64,000 nt of DNA from assembly GCA_965230065.1 (NCBI GenBank), contig OZ245942.1, positions 2,728,001 through 2,792,000 of the forward strand. Direction: 5' to 3'. The notes beneath the pieces were generated by a model. It had not been told where the DNA came from and did no database searches. It saw only the letters and a list, made by a program, of their open reading frames with translations. The position numbers were made by a program, and so were the translations under genes. This DNA is from G965230065 sp965230065. GTDB taxonomy: Bacteria; Bacteroidota; Bacteroidia; Cytophagales; Cyclobacteriaceae. This document shows positions 17,822-26,588 of the stretch, piece after piece (position 1 is the stretch's first letter; each line of letters begins with the position of its first letter).

Positions 17822-17829
17822 TATCTTTG
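17822..17829 (+). promoter_or_regulatory. Probable -7 promoter box of lutA
   Basis: TATCTTTG matches the Bacteroidota -7 consensus TAnnTTTG exactly and lies about 20 bp before the lutA ATG. I see no clear TTTG -33 element at the usual spacing. Confidence 0.5.
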
Positions 17830-17849
17830 CTTTGAGAAAACCACAATGC

Positions 17850-18605
17850 ATGAAAGTAGGCCTGTTCATTCCCTGTTATATAGACCAGTTTTATCCGAAA
17901 GTAGCTGTTGCCACTTTAGAACTCCTTGAAAAATTAGGTGTTGAGGTAGTATATCCCCTGAATCAAACCTGTTGCGGGCAGCCCATGGCCAATTCAGGAT
18001 ATGCCAATTATGGTACGGAAGCGGAAAAATTATTCGTCAGCAATTTTCAGGATTTTGATTACATTGTTACCCCATCGGGCAGCTGTGCCCTGCATGTAAA
18101 AGAACATTTTGCCCATTTGGAACAAACGCCAGCGGTACAAAAAGTGCGGGCTTCTATCTACGAACTGGTAGAGTTTCTGACAGATATTGTAAAAGTAGAG
18201 CAATTGGAAGCAAATTTTCCATACAAAGTAGGCTACCATGCTTCCTGCCACGGTTTGCGGGGTTTGCATTTGGGTAGCCCGTCTGAACGGCGGATTCCTC
18301 CTTTTTCAAAAGCCCATCAATTATTAAAATTGGTAAAAAATATTGAATTGGTAGAGCTGGACAGAAGGGATGAATGCTGTGGCTTCGGCGGCACTTTTGC
18401 CGTAGCCGAAGAAGCCATTTCGGTAAAAATGGGCAAAGACCGCATTGATGACCACCAAAAGCACGAAGCCGAAGTAATTACCGGAGGGGATATGTCATGC
18501 CTCATGCACATGGAAGGTTTGCTAAAGCGACAAAAATCACCCATCAAAGTGATGCATATTGCAGAAATTTTAACCGCAGAAGGAGAGCAGACCGGGTCAC
18601 GTTGA
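17850..18605 (+). CDS. lutA: Lactate utilisation protein LutA (Fe-S subunit, CCG domains)
   Basis: From ATG 17850 (MKVGLFIPCYIDQF) the protein is 251 residues; a TTG at 17832 is possible but would lie in the promoter region. Two cysteine-rich CCG motifs, NQTCCGQPMANSGY and DECCGFGGTFAV, and SGSCALHVKEHF are typical of LutA/YkgE, a subunit of the LutABC L-lactate dehydrogenase that feeds electrons to quinone. It heads the lutA-lutB-lutC set. Its last codon and stop (TGA 18603-18605) touch a palindromic repeat beginning GACT. Confidence 0.93.
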   Translation: MKVGLFIPCYIDQFYPKVAVATLELLEKLGVEVVYPLNQTCCGQPMANSGYANYGTEAEKLFVSNFQDFDYIVTPSGSCALHVKEHFAHLEQTPAVQKVRASIYELVEFLTDIVKVEQLEANFPYKVGYHASCHGLRGLHLGSPSERRIPPFSKAHQLLKLVKNIELVELDRRDECCGFGGTFAVAEEAISVKMGKDRIDDHQKHEAEVITGGDMSCLMHMEGLLKRQKSPIKVMHIAEILTAEGEQTGSR

Positions 18606-18667
18606 CTTCCTAGTCCGTTCATATTCATAAAAATAACTTGGCTGGGCTGAGAAGCCCGGACTCCGGT
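18601..18667. repeat. Palindromes in lutA-lutB gap
   Basis: GACT-TCCT-AGTC (18604-18615), then GGGCT-GAGA-AGCCC (18644-18657) followed by GGACTCCGG. They fill most of the 77-bp gap between lutA and lutB. The first shares the GACT..TCCT..AGTC core with the repeats at 9110, 14137 and 33065. Confidence 0.55.
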
Positions 18668-18682
18668 AAATAAACATCAAAA

Positions 18683-20056
18683 ATGATAAACCACCCCAAA
18701 GCAGCGGAAGTATTTAATACCGATGAGCAAAAAGTAAACTGGCACGACGAAACCCTGTGGTTTGTGCGGCACAAGCGCGACCTTTCATCGGGCACCGTGC
18801 CGGAATGGGAAGAATTGCGCAGTACCGCTTCCTCCATCAAAGCCAATGTACTTTCCCAACTGGATGAATATTTGGTAGAATTTGAAAAGAATGCCACCGC
18901 CAACGGCATCACCGTACACTGGGCCAAAGATGCCGAAGAACATAATCAAATTGTACACGAAATACTACAGTCGGTAGAAGCTAAGAAGATTGTAAAAAGC
19001 AAATCAATGCTTACCGAAGAATGCCACCTGAACGATTTTTTGCAGGAAAAAGGATTGGAAGTGGTAGATACTGATTTGGGCGAAAGAATTGTTCAACTGG
19101 CCGAAGAACCGCCCAGCCATATTGTTTTACCCGCCATCCATAAGAAAAAAGAAGAAGTAGGTGCTCTTTTTCATGAAAAGCTGGGCACCGAGGCAGGGAA
19201 TGCCGATCCCATTTACCTCACCAAAGCAGCCCGAACCCATTTGCGCAAAAAGTTCCTGGATGCCGATGCTGCCATCACCGGCGTCAATTTTGCCGTTGCC
19301 GAAACCGGAGGCTTTGTGGTATGCACCAACGAAGGGAATGCTGATATGGGCGTACACCTGGCCCCTGTGCACATCGCCTGTATGGGCATTGAAAAGCTGA
19401 TTCCGAAAGCAGCCCACTTGGGTGTGTTTTTGCGCCTGCTGGCCCGCTCTGCTACCGGACAGCCGATTACGGTTTACTCTTCTCATTTTCGCAAGCCTCG
19501 GCCCGGGCAACAAATGCATTTAGTATTGGTAGATAACGGACGCACCGAGCAATTGGGAAGGGAAGACTTTCGCAAATCGTTGTACTGCATCCGCTGTGGG
19601 GCTTGCATGAATACCTGCCCTATTTACCGCCGCTCGGGGGGGCACAGTTATGGGTACACTATTCCCGGGCCCATCGGCTCCATCCTTTCCCCGGGCAAAG
19701 ATTTGAAAAAATACAGCACCCTGCCTTTTGCTTCCACGCTTTGCGGCTCGTGCAGCGATGTGTGTCCGGTGAAAATTGACATTCACGATCAGCTCTACAA
19801 GTGGCGGCAACTGATTACCCAAGATGGTGAGGCAGATACTTCTAAAAAATTGGGCATGCAAACTGCCGGGTGGTTATTTGGCCATCCGGGGCTTTATCGG
19901 TTAGCAGGAAAGATGGGACGCACCTTATTGAAAATTTTGCCCCGTTGGATGATTTATCATAAATTGAACGCCTGGGGAAAATCACGGGAATTGCCTGCAC
20001 CGCCGAAAGAAAGTTTTCGAGACTGGTACCTGAAAAACAAAAAGCATGGGAAATAG
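18683..20056 (+). CDS. lutB: Lactate utilisation protein LutB (Fe-S electron-transfer subunit)
   Basis: A 457-residue protein. An LUD-like domain (residues ~70-300, with KSKSMLTEECHLNDFL and NFAVAETGGFVVCTNEGNA) is followed by two ferredoxin-type clusters, CIRCGACMNTCP and CGSCSDVCPVKID, and a C-terminal helical tail. LutB links the CCG subunit and LutC in L-lactate oxidation to pyruvate. It overlaps lutC by 11 bp, so the pair is translationally coupled. Length and order match the standard lutABC operon. Confidence 0.95.
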   Translation: MINHPKAAEVFNTDEQKVNWHDETLWFVRHKRDLSSGTVPEWEELRSTASSIKANVLSQLDEYLVEFEKNATANGITVHWAKDAEEHNQIVHEILQSVEAKKIVKSKSMLTEECHLNDFLQEKGLEVVDTDLGERIVQLAEEPPSHIVLPAIHKKKEEVGALFHEKLGTEAGNADPIYLTKAARTHLRKKFLDADAAITGVNFAVAETGGFVVCTNEGNADMGVHLAPVHIACMGIEKLIPKAAHLGVFLRLLARSATGQPITVYSSHFRKPRPGQQMHLVLVDNGRTEQLGREDFRKSLYCIRCGACMNTCPIYRRSGGHSYGYTIPGPIGSILSPGKDLKKYSTLPFASTLCGSCSDVCPVKIDIHDQLYKWRQLITQDGEADTSKKLGMQTAGWLFGHPGLYRLAGKMGRTLLKILPRWMIYHKLNAWGKSRELPAPPKESFRDWYLKNKKHGK

Positions 20057-20636
20057 CAGAGAAGACATATTAAACGCCATCCGAAAAAATAAACCAGCAA
20101 AGGCTGAAATTACACCTTTACCGGCGTTTGACGCACCCAAAGAAAACTTGCTCCCGCTTTTTGAAGAATCGGTAAAAAAAGGAGGTGGGGAAGTTTTTCC
20201 GGTGGAAAATTACGATGCTCTAAAAAAAGTAATTCAGGAAAAATTTTCTTCGATGAATCCTGAATATTGCATAGGGCCGGCTGAAATTATGGAGAGAAAA
20301 TCCCGGTTTGCAGCCATAAATGATCCACATGAACTGGAGCAACTGGAACTGGCGATTTTTGAAAGCAGCATTGGCGTAGCTGAAAACGGTGCAATGTGGG
20401 TAAGCGAAACAAACCTAGCCCACAGGGCAGCCCCTTTCATTACCCAGCATTTGGTATTGCTACTCAAAAAAGACCAGCTTGTCTGGAACATGCACCAGGC
20501 GTATGAAAAGCTGGGCAGTGATTTACCCGGTTTCGGCGTTTTCATTGCCGGCCCATCCAAAACGGCGGATATTGAGCAATCGCTGGTGCTGGGGGCGCAC
20601 GGGCCGATTAGCCTGACTGTTTTTTTATTGTCTTGA
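20046..20636 (+). CDS. lutC: Lactate utilisation protein LutC (LUD domain)
   Basis: A 196-residue LUD-domain protein. Motifs: IGPAEIMERKSRFAAIN, FESSIGVAENGAMWVSE, the HLVLLLKKDQLVWNM strand and GFGVFIAGPSKTADIEQSLVLGAHGP near the C-terminus. It completes the lutABC lactate oxidation operon and starts inside the end of lutB. The SKTADIE motif is the family signature. Confidence 0.94.
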   Translation: MGNSREDILNAIRKNKPAKAEITPLPAFDAPKENLLPLFEESVKKGGGEVFPVENYDALKKVIQEKFSSMNPEYCIGPAEIMERKSRFAAINDPHELEQLELAIFESSIGVAENGAMWVSETNLAHRAAPFITQHLVLLLKKDQLVWNMHQAYEKLGSDLPGFGVFIAGPSKTADIEQSLVLGAHGPISLTVFLLS

Positions 20637-20728
20637 GCACATACCTGCAAATAAATATGTGTTCCCCACCTTTCTGAGAAGTACAAGAGGTGGCGGACAA
20701 ATTCGAACCCTTTAATTATAAAACCTAC

Positions 20729-22438
20729 ATGAATCGCAGAACTTTCACTAAATACAGCGCATTAGGAATTTTTGGACAGGCTGCCCTTCCGGCTTTTGCC
20801 CATAATTTTAAGAAAACAGGAGAAACTGAACCGGAATTATTAAAGTGGCTGATATTCCAAAATGACAGGACATTGCCCACCCGCTTAGCCCAGCAGGTTA
20901 CCGATGCTTCAAAGCCCTGGTTTGGGGGTGTGCCGAATGAATATCAGATTTATACTCCACACAATACCGCTTCTTTTATAAAGAATATAGTATGCTCTTT
21001 GGTCACGCCCTATTCCCAATATTACAAGGCAGTATCGTTTGTCAAACCATTAGAAAATGCCGCGGATTATTTGTTGAAAATACAGCACAAGGACGGCACT
21101 ATTGATTTACTTTCTACCAATTTTCACTCTACCCCCGATACCGGCTTTGTGGTGAACGATTTGGCTCCGGTGTATGCGTTGATAAAAAGGGAAAACTGGA
21201 CGGAACTCAATGGTTTACAGGAAAAGCTCCAACAATTTTTGTTACAGGCAGGAGAAGCCCTATCCATAGGAGGCATTCACACACCCAACCATCGCTGGGT
21301 AGTGAGTGCCGCTCTCGCCTGGCTAAACCATCTTTTTCCCAATGAAAAATATGTTCGCCGCATCGACCAATGGCTCAACGAAGGCGTTGATATGGACGCT
21401 GACGGACAGTTTAATGAAAAAAGTACAAGTATCTATTCCGCCGTTTGTGATAAAATGTTCGTCACCATGGCCCGCCTGCTGAACCGCCCTGAACTGCTGG
21501 AATATGTACGGAAAAACCTGGAAATGACCTTTTATTATATCCATCCCAATGGGGAAGTGGTGACCGAGGCTTCCGGTCGGCAGGACCAAAACCAAATCGG
21601 TTACCTCATCCGGTATTATTATCCGTACCGTTATATGGCGCAAAAAGATAATAATGCCCAATTTGCTGCTGCTTGCCAACTGATAGAAAAGACCTCTCTG
21701 CGTTCAATCACGGGTGACTTGCATTATTTGCTGGAAGATGAAAGCTTGTGGGGTGATTTACCTCAACCTGCTCCTTTGTCCGACAATTATGAAAGGGTAT
21801 TTCCCCATTCCAACCTGGTGCGTATCAGAAGGGGCGAGGTAGATGCTACGCTGATTGGCGAAAATGCCACTTTTTTTACCATGCACAAAGGAGAAGCCGC
21901 GCTGGAAGCAGTGCGTTTTGCCACGGCTTTTTTCGGTAAAGGACAGTTTTCAACTGCCTCAATTGAAAAGGAAGGAAATCGCTATATTTTACGCCAATCT
22001 TTGGAAGGCCCGTATTACCAGTTGTATCCCACAGAAGAGTTATCTGGTGATGGTGACTGGGAAAAAATGCCAAGGAAAAACCGCCCTCAAAGCGAGGTGC
22101 AAAAGCTGGAAGCCCAGGTCATGATTTCCGAAGAGAATGGCAGTTTTCAGTTGGAAATTGACATCAAAGGCACTGAAAATGTTCCGGTGGCGGTAGAACT
22201 GGCTTTCCGGGAAGGGGGAATATTATCTAATGTGGATACGGTAAAAAACATTCCTTCCGCCTTTATGCTAAAAGAAGAAAATGGACAGTACCGTAAAGGA
22301 AATGATGTGATTACTTTCGGTCCCGGCCATGCAGAACACAACTGGACGCAACTTCGGGGAGCACAACCCAAAATGGAGGCGCAATCTGTTTATTTAACAG
22401 GGTTTACTCCTTTTAATCAAAGGATTACTTTAAGTTGA
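20729..22438 (+). CDS. Tat-exported protein of unknown function, possibly (alpha/alpha)6 toroid
   Basis: From ATG 20729 (MNRRTFTKYSALGIFG) the protein is 569 residues; the GTG at 20690 would only add residues before a twin-arginine-like signal, so the ATG is preferred. The first ~330 residues are helix-rich (LLKIQHKDGTIDLLSTNFHSTPDTGFVVNDL; MTFYYIHPNGEVVTEASGRQDQNQ), the rest beta-rich. This layout resembles heparinase II/III-like lyases and glycoside hydrolase toroids. I cannot place it in a named family or point to catalytic residues with certainty. It follows lutC by 92 bp on the same strand and could be co-transcribed with the lactate operon. Confidence 0.7.
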   Translation: MNRRTFTKYSALGIFGQAALPAFAHNFKKTGETEPELLKWLIFQNDRTLPTRLAQQVTDASKPWFGGVPNEYQIYTPHNTASFIKNIVCSLVTPYSQYYKAVSFVKPLENAADYLLKIQHKDGTIDLLSTNFHSTPDTGFVVNDLAPVYALIKRENWTELNGLQEKLQQFLLQAGEALSIGGIHTPNHRWVVSAALAWLNHLFPNEKYVRRIDQWLNEGVDMDADGQFNEKSTSIYSAVCDKMFVTMARLLNRPELLEYVRKNLEMTFYYIHPNGEVVTEASGRQDQNQIGYLIRYYYPYRYMAQKDNNAQFAAACQLIEKTSLRSITGDLHYLLEDESLWGDLPQPAPLSDNYERVFPHSNLVRIRRGEVDATLIGENATFFTMHKGEAALEAVRFATAFFGKGQFSTASIEKEGNRYILRQSLEGPYYQLYPTEELSGDGDWEKMPRKNRPQSEVQKLEAQVMISEENGSFQLEIDIKGTENVPVAVELAFREGGILSNVDTVKNIPSAFMLKEENGQYRKGNDVITFGPGHAEHNWTQLRGAQPKMEAQSVYLTGFTPFNQRITLS

Positions 22439-22456
22439 GATTTTGGTTTTTTATAA

Positions 22457-22528
22457 AAAGGAGAAGAGCACCTGTTGTGTAAAGGGTTAGAAAAAAAGAT
22501 TCACAAGGCAGCAGGAATTTCTAAATAG
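22457..22528 (+). pseudogene. hicA: Remnant of HicA toxin C-terminus
   Basis: The frame ending at TAG 22526-22528 encodes KGLEKKIHKAAGISK (22481-22525), which matches the conserved C-terminal end of HicA mRNA interferases (...GKGLxKKIxKxAG). Upstream the frame is closed at 22454, so the dsRBD-like body with the catalytic His is gone. It lies 9 bp before the hicB start, the normal hicA-hicB arrangement. Confidence 0.65.
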
Positions 22529-22537
22529 TAGACAGGA

Positions 22538-22913
22538 ATGAAGACATTAAAGAAGAAAATAAAAATGATTGTGGAAAAAAACCGATACTGGTTTTTCAGC
22601 TTTCTCTGAAGACTATCCCATATTTACCACAGGGAAAACCATTTCTGAGTTAATGGATAATGCCCTTGAAGCAACGAACCTTTATTTTGAAGATGAGAAT
22701 ATCAAATTTGAAATTGATTTTCAGCAGTTCTTCCAATACAATAAAGTTATCAATGCAAAGTTTTTGGCTGATAAAATAGGCATGAACCCCACCTTGTTAT
22801 CCCAATATGTTCAGGGGCATAAAAAACCATCGGATAAGCAAACAGAAAAAATATTGACAGGCATCCATCAAATAGGACAAGAGTTGGCTGAAATCAATCT
22901 AATTTACAAATAG
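22538..22913 (+). pseudogene. hicB: HicB-like antitoxin with a one-base frameshift in an A7 run
   Basis: ATG 22538 opens MKTLKKKIKMIVEK. The expected continuation TDTGFSAFSEDYPIFTTGKTISELMDNALEATNLYF is in another frame because the run after GTGG at 22575-22581 holds seven A; six would restore a single 125-codon gene. The N-terminal part is the HicB RNase-H-like fold and the C-terminus (AKFLADKIGMNPTLLSQYVQGHKKPS) is a helix-turn-helix DNA-binding domain. Either the gene is broken, it is read through by transcriptional slippage, or the base is a sequencing error. Its toxin partner is truncated to 15 codons. A TTG-initiated 114-residue product from 22569 is possible. Confidence 0.7.
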
Positions 22914-22919
22914 TAAAAA

Positions 22920-23483
22920 TTATTCCTCAATCTCCTTTACCAACTTCTCATACCAGGCCTCACCATATTTACGGGTCAGGGGTTCTTTCAAAAATTTGTA
23001 AAGTGGCACCTGTAACGATTCACCCAGCGAGCAGGCAGGGCTGCATATGTGCCAACGGTGATAGTTGATGGCATCGTAATGGTCGTATTGCTCTATTCTT
23101 AAAGGGTACAAATGGCAGGAGATGGGTTTTCTGAAATCGGTTTTTCCATCATTCCAGGCTTGTTCTATGCCACACTTTAGGATGCCTTTTTTATCATAAA
23201 TGGCATATGCGCACTCCTGGTTGCCTTCCAAAGTGGGCGTAGCATAATCATTGTCCCTGTCTTTTACGTATGTTCCTTTTTCTTCAATGGTTTTGATACC
23301 TTTTTCGGTAAGGTAGGGCTTTACCTCTTCGTACACTTCCTCCAGTTTTTCCAGCTCATCTTTTGCCAGGGGCGCCCCCGCATCGCCTTCTACACAGCAG
23401 GCCCCTTTGCATTTTTGCAGGTCGCACACGAAGAAGTTTTCTTTAATATCGTCGCTAATCACCGCGTTGTCTACTATAATCAT
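22920..23483 (-). CDS. DUF3109 family cysteine-rich protein
   Basis: From ATG 23483 (MIIVDNAVISDDI) the protein is 187 residues; 36 further upstream codons in frame lie in the promoter region. It has the DUF3109 arrangement: FFVCDLQKCKGACCVEGD with four Cys, ECAYAIYDKKGILKCGIEQ, FRKPISCHLYPLRI and ICSPACSLG. The Cys set suggests a metal or Fe-S site akin to YkgJ proteins. It is divergent from the UvrD helicase gene with 119 bp between. Function unknown; conserved across Bacteroidota. Confidence 0.9.
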   Translation of the reverse strand: MIIVDNAVISDDIKENFFVCDLQKCKGACCVEGDAGAPLAKDELEKLEEVYEEVKPYLTEKGIKTIEEKGTYVKDRDNDYATPTLEGNQECAYAIYDKKGILKCGIEQAWNDGKTDFRKPISCHLYPLRIEQYDHYDAINYHRWHICSPACSLGESLQVPLYKFLKEPLTRKYGEAWYEKLVKEIEE

Positions 23484-23602
23484 GGTAAGTGTTTCTGATA
23501 AAAGGTTACATAACGTGAACCTTATCGTTTGGTTATTAGTTTCAGTTTTGTTCTGTAATTTACCGCCACATATTGTAACTTGCATACCCAAATTTCAAAA
23601 TT

Positions 23603-25891
23603 ATGAATTACCTGGAACAACTCAACGAGGCGCAGCGTGAAGCCGTAGTGAATACCGAGGGGCCGTCTATGATAATTGCCGGGGCTGGCTCTGGCAAAAC
23701 CCGGGTACTTACCTACCGTATTGCCCACCTTATGGGCGCAAAAGGCGTTGACCCTTTTAATATTTTATCCCTTACTTTTACCAACAAAGCCGCTAACGAA
23801 ATGCGGCTGCGCATTGAGAGTGTGGTAGGCACCGAAGCCCGCAACTTGTGGATGGGTACGTTTCACTCTGTATTTGCCCGCATCCTCCGGGCTGAAGGAG
23901 GTCGTTTGGGCTACCCTAGCAACTTTACTATTTATGATACGGACGACTCCAAGTCGCTCATCAAAAACATTGTAAAGGAACTGGGCCTGGATGACAAAGT
24001 TTACAAGCCCAATGTGGTGCTGAACCGCATATCGGGTGCTAAAAACCGCCTGGTTTCATGGCGCCAATACCTTGAAAACTCCGCCTACCGTTCGGATGAT
24101 GAAAATGCCGGAAAGCCGCACATGGGCAAAATTTACAAAACCTATGTAGAGCGTTGCTTTAAGGCCGATGCCATGGATTTTGACGACTTGTTGTTCAATA
24201 CCAACGTGTTATTTCGCGAACACATCGACGTACTGAACAAATACCAGCAGCGTTTTCAATATGTGCTGGTAGATGAGTTTCAGGATACCAACCTTTCGCA
24301 GTACCTGATTACCAAAAAGTTGTCGTCGGTTCGCCAAAACATCTGTGTGGTGGGCGACGATGCCCAAAGCATTTATGCCTTCCGGGGAGCCGATATAGAA
24401 AATATTCTCAATTTCGAGAAAGATTTTCCTAACCTGAAGGTTTTTAAACTGGAGCAAAATTACCGCTCTACCCAAAATATTGTGAATGCGGCCAACTCAG
24501 TTATTAGCAAGAACAAGGCGCAGTTGCAGAAAAAGGTATGGACGGCCAACGATGAAGGCAACCTGATAGAAGTGATGAAAGCCTCATCAGACCATGAAGA
24601 GGGCAAACTGGTGGCCACTTCTATTTTTGAAGAAAAATCTAATAACCACCTGCATTATAAAGATTTTGCCATCCTGTACCGCACCAACAGCCAGTCACGG
24701 GCAATGGAAGAAGCCCTGCGGCGGCACAACATCAAATACAAAGTAGTGGGTGGACTTTCGTTCTACCAGCGCAAAGAAATCAAAGACATTGTGGCATATC
24801 TGCGGTTTGTGGTAAACCAGAATGACGAGCAGGCTTTTCGTCGCATTATCAACTTGCCCAAGCGGGGTATTGGCCCTACCAGTGTAGACAAAATCATGCT
24901 ATCGGCTTACGAACAGGAAATTCCACTATGGGATGTTGTTACACAAGCCGGACAATATTTGCCCAACCGTGCTGCCAATGCGGTGTTGCAATTTGCTGAC
25001 CTCATCAAGGCGTTCATGATGCAGGCCGAGCAGAAAGATGCCTTTGAAACAGCCGCCCATATTGCCAAAGTATCGGGTTTACTCAAAGACTTATACGATG
25101 ACAAAACCATTGAAGGCCTCAACCGGTACGAAAACGTACAGGAATTGCTGAATGCCATCAAAGAGTTTGTAGACAACCCTGAAAATGAAGACAAAAGCCT
25201 GAATGCATTTTTGCAGGAAATTGCGCTGCTCACCACAGTTGACGAAGACAAAAATGGCGACCAGGATTTGGTTACGATGATGACCATTCACTCGGCCAAA
25301 GGGCTTGAATTTCCGTATGTATACATTGTAGGCATGGAGGAAGACTTGTTCCCTTCCCAAATGATGCTGAGCAGCAGGCGCGAACTGGAAGAAGAAAGGC
25401 GGTTATTTTATGTAGCCATTACCCGCGCCAAGCAGAAAGTATCCCTTTCCTTTGCACTCACGCGTTACCGTTTTGGCCGCCTCAAAAGTTGCGAACCCAG
25501 CCGCTTTATGGAAGAAATAGACCCGACTTTTGTGATGATTAATAAGAAGATGGGTAGTTTTGAACCTGTTATTGGCGGGGGCACATCAGGGTGGGCCAAT
25601 ACAAAAAGAAAGCAGGATACAACCCAATACAATGGTTTGGGGTTAAATAATACAAACAGGCATGTAAAAAAGACGCCACCCCCGGCAGCCTATAAACCAT
25701 CTGCCGATTTTGCCCCGAGTGATACCTCAGGGTTGGAAGTAGGCATGAAAGTTGAGCATCCCAAATTTGGCTTTGGTACCGTAAAAGGGCTTGATATTCA
25801 GGGAGCTAACCGGAAAGCGAAGGTCGATTTTAATAATTTTGGGGAAAAGACTTTGCTGCTCAGCTTTGCCAAATTGAAAATCCATACATAA
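23603..25891 (+). CDS. UvrD/PcrA-type ATP-dependent 3'-5' DNA helicase
   Basis: A 762-residue superfamily 1A helicase. All motifs are present: Q motif LNEAQREAV, Walker A AGAGSGKT (Lys32), Walker B VDEFQD, motif III GDDAQSIYAFRGAD, motif IV QNYRS, motif V TIHSAKGLEFPYVYIVGMEEDLFP and motif VI FYVAITRAK. The C-terminal ~50 residues (GMKVEHPKFGFGTVKGLD) are the Tudor-like PcrA/UvrD tail that binds RNA polymerase in relatives. Roles: nucleotide excision and mismatch repair, removal of stalled complexes. PcrA and UvrD cannot be told apart from the sequence alone. Confidence 0.96.
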   Translation: MNYLEQLNEAQREAVVNTEGPSMIIAGAGSGKTRVLTYRIAHLMGAKGVDPFNILSLTFTNKAANEMRLRIESVVGTEARNLWMGTFHSVFARILRAEGGRLGYPSNFTIYDTDDSKSLIKNIVKELGLDDKVYKPNVVLNRISGAKNRLVSWRQYLENSAYRSDDENAGKPHMGKIYKTYVERCFKADAMDFDDLLFNTNVLFREHIDVLNKYQQRFQYVLVDEFQDTNLSQYLITKKLSSVRQNICVVGDDAQSIYAFRGADIENILNFEKDFPNLKVFKLEQNYRSTQNIVNAANSVISKNKAQLQKKVWTANDEGNLIEVMKASSDHEEGKLVATSIFEEKSNNHLHYKDFAILYRTNSQSRAMEEALRRHNIKYKVVGGLSFYQRKEIKDIVAYLRFVVNQNDEQAFRRIINLPKRGIGPTSVDKIMLSAYEQEIPLWDVVTQAGQYLPNRAANAVLQFADLIKAFMMQAEQKDAFETAAHIAKVSGLLKDLYDDKTIEGLNRYENVQELLNAIKEFVDNPENEDKSLNAFLQEIALLTTVDEDKNGDQDLVTMMTIHSAKGLEFPYVYIVGMEEDLFPSQMMLSSRRELEEERRLFYVAITRAKQKVSLSFALTRYRFGRLKSCEPSRFMEEIDPTFVMINKKMGSFEPVIGGGTSGWANTKRKQDTTQYNGLGLNNTNRHVKKTPPPAAYKPSADFAPSDTSGLEVGMKVEHPKFGFGTVKGLDIQGANRKAKVDFNNFGEKTLLLSFAKLKIHT

Positions 25892-25935
25892 TTATTTTTT
25901 CTAAATACATTTTGATATCAAATTCACAACCAAAT

Positions 25936-26547
25936 ATGTACGAGTACAACACAAGTAAACCCAGGCTTGTTTTGGCCGAATATGGCAGAAACATCCAAAA
26001 ACTGGTAGAATACCTCTCAACCATTGAAGATAAGGAAAAGAGAAACCAGTATGCCCATACGCTCATAGAACTGATGCGACAGTTGAATCCGGATGTAAAA
26101 GAAGGAACTGAAAGTACACAAAAACTGTGGGACGACCTTTACATCATGTCTAACTTCACCCTGGAAGTAGACTCTCCTTATCCGGTACCGGAAGAAGAAA
26201 TCCTTCATAAAAAACCTGATAACGTTCCTTATCATCAGGGGGGCATTAAATACAAGCATTATGGCAAAAACATAGAAATGCTTATTGAAAAGGCAGCCAC
26301 CCTGGAAGATCCGGAAGAGCAGAAGGCGGCCATCATCGCAATTGGCAAATTGATGAAAGGCTTTTACGCTTCGTGGAACAGGGAAACCGTAGAAGATGAA
26401 GTTATACACAAAAACATACGTGAGCTATCAAGAAAGCAGCTTGACATACCTATTGAAGAAGTAAAAAAAGGCAACCTTTTTGATAGTAGTAATAAAGGAC
26501 GCTCTGGCGGAAAAGGCCGGCGCGGTTCTGGCAAAAAGAAGAGATAG
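25936..26547 (+). CDS. DUF4290 family protein
   Basis: From ATG 25936 (MYEYNTSKPRLVLAEYGRNIQKL) 203 residues; the frame is open back to 25912, but the family start is at MYEYN. A helical N-terminal domain (EYLSTIEDKEKRNQYAHTLIELMRQLNP) is followed by HYGKNIEMLIEKAATLEDPEE and a very basic Gly/Lys/Arg-rich tail (GRSGGKGRRGSGKKKR) that could bind nucleic acid. DUF4290 sits immediately before murA in many Bacteroidota, and does so here (41-bp gap), which supports a role around cell wall synthesis or its regulation; the function is not known. Confidence 0.9.
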   Translation: MYEYNTSKPRLVLAEYGRNIQKLVEYLSTIEDKEKRNQYAHTLIELMRQLNPDVKEGTESTQKLWDDLYIMSNFTLEVDSPYPVPEEEILHKKPDNVPYHQGGIKYKHYGKNIEMLIEKAATLEDPEEQKAAIIAIGKLMKGFYASWNRETVEDEVIHKNIRELSRKQLDIPIEEVKKGNLFDSSNKGRSGGKGRRGSGKKKR

Positions 26548-26588
26548 TTAGCATATTATTTTTTAATCTTAATCGTTGATTTTTTAGT

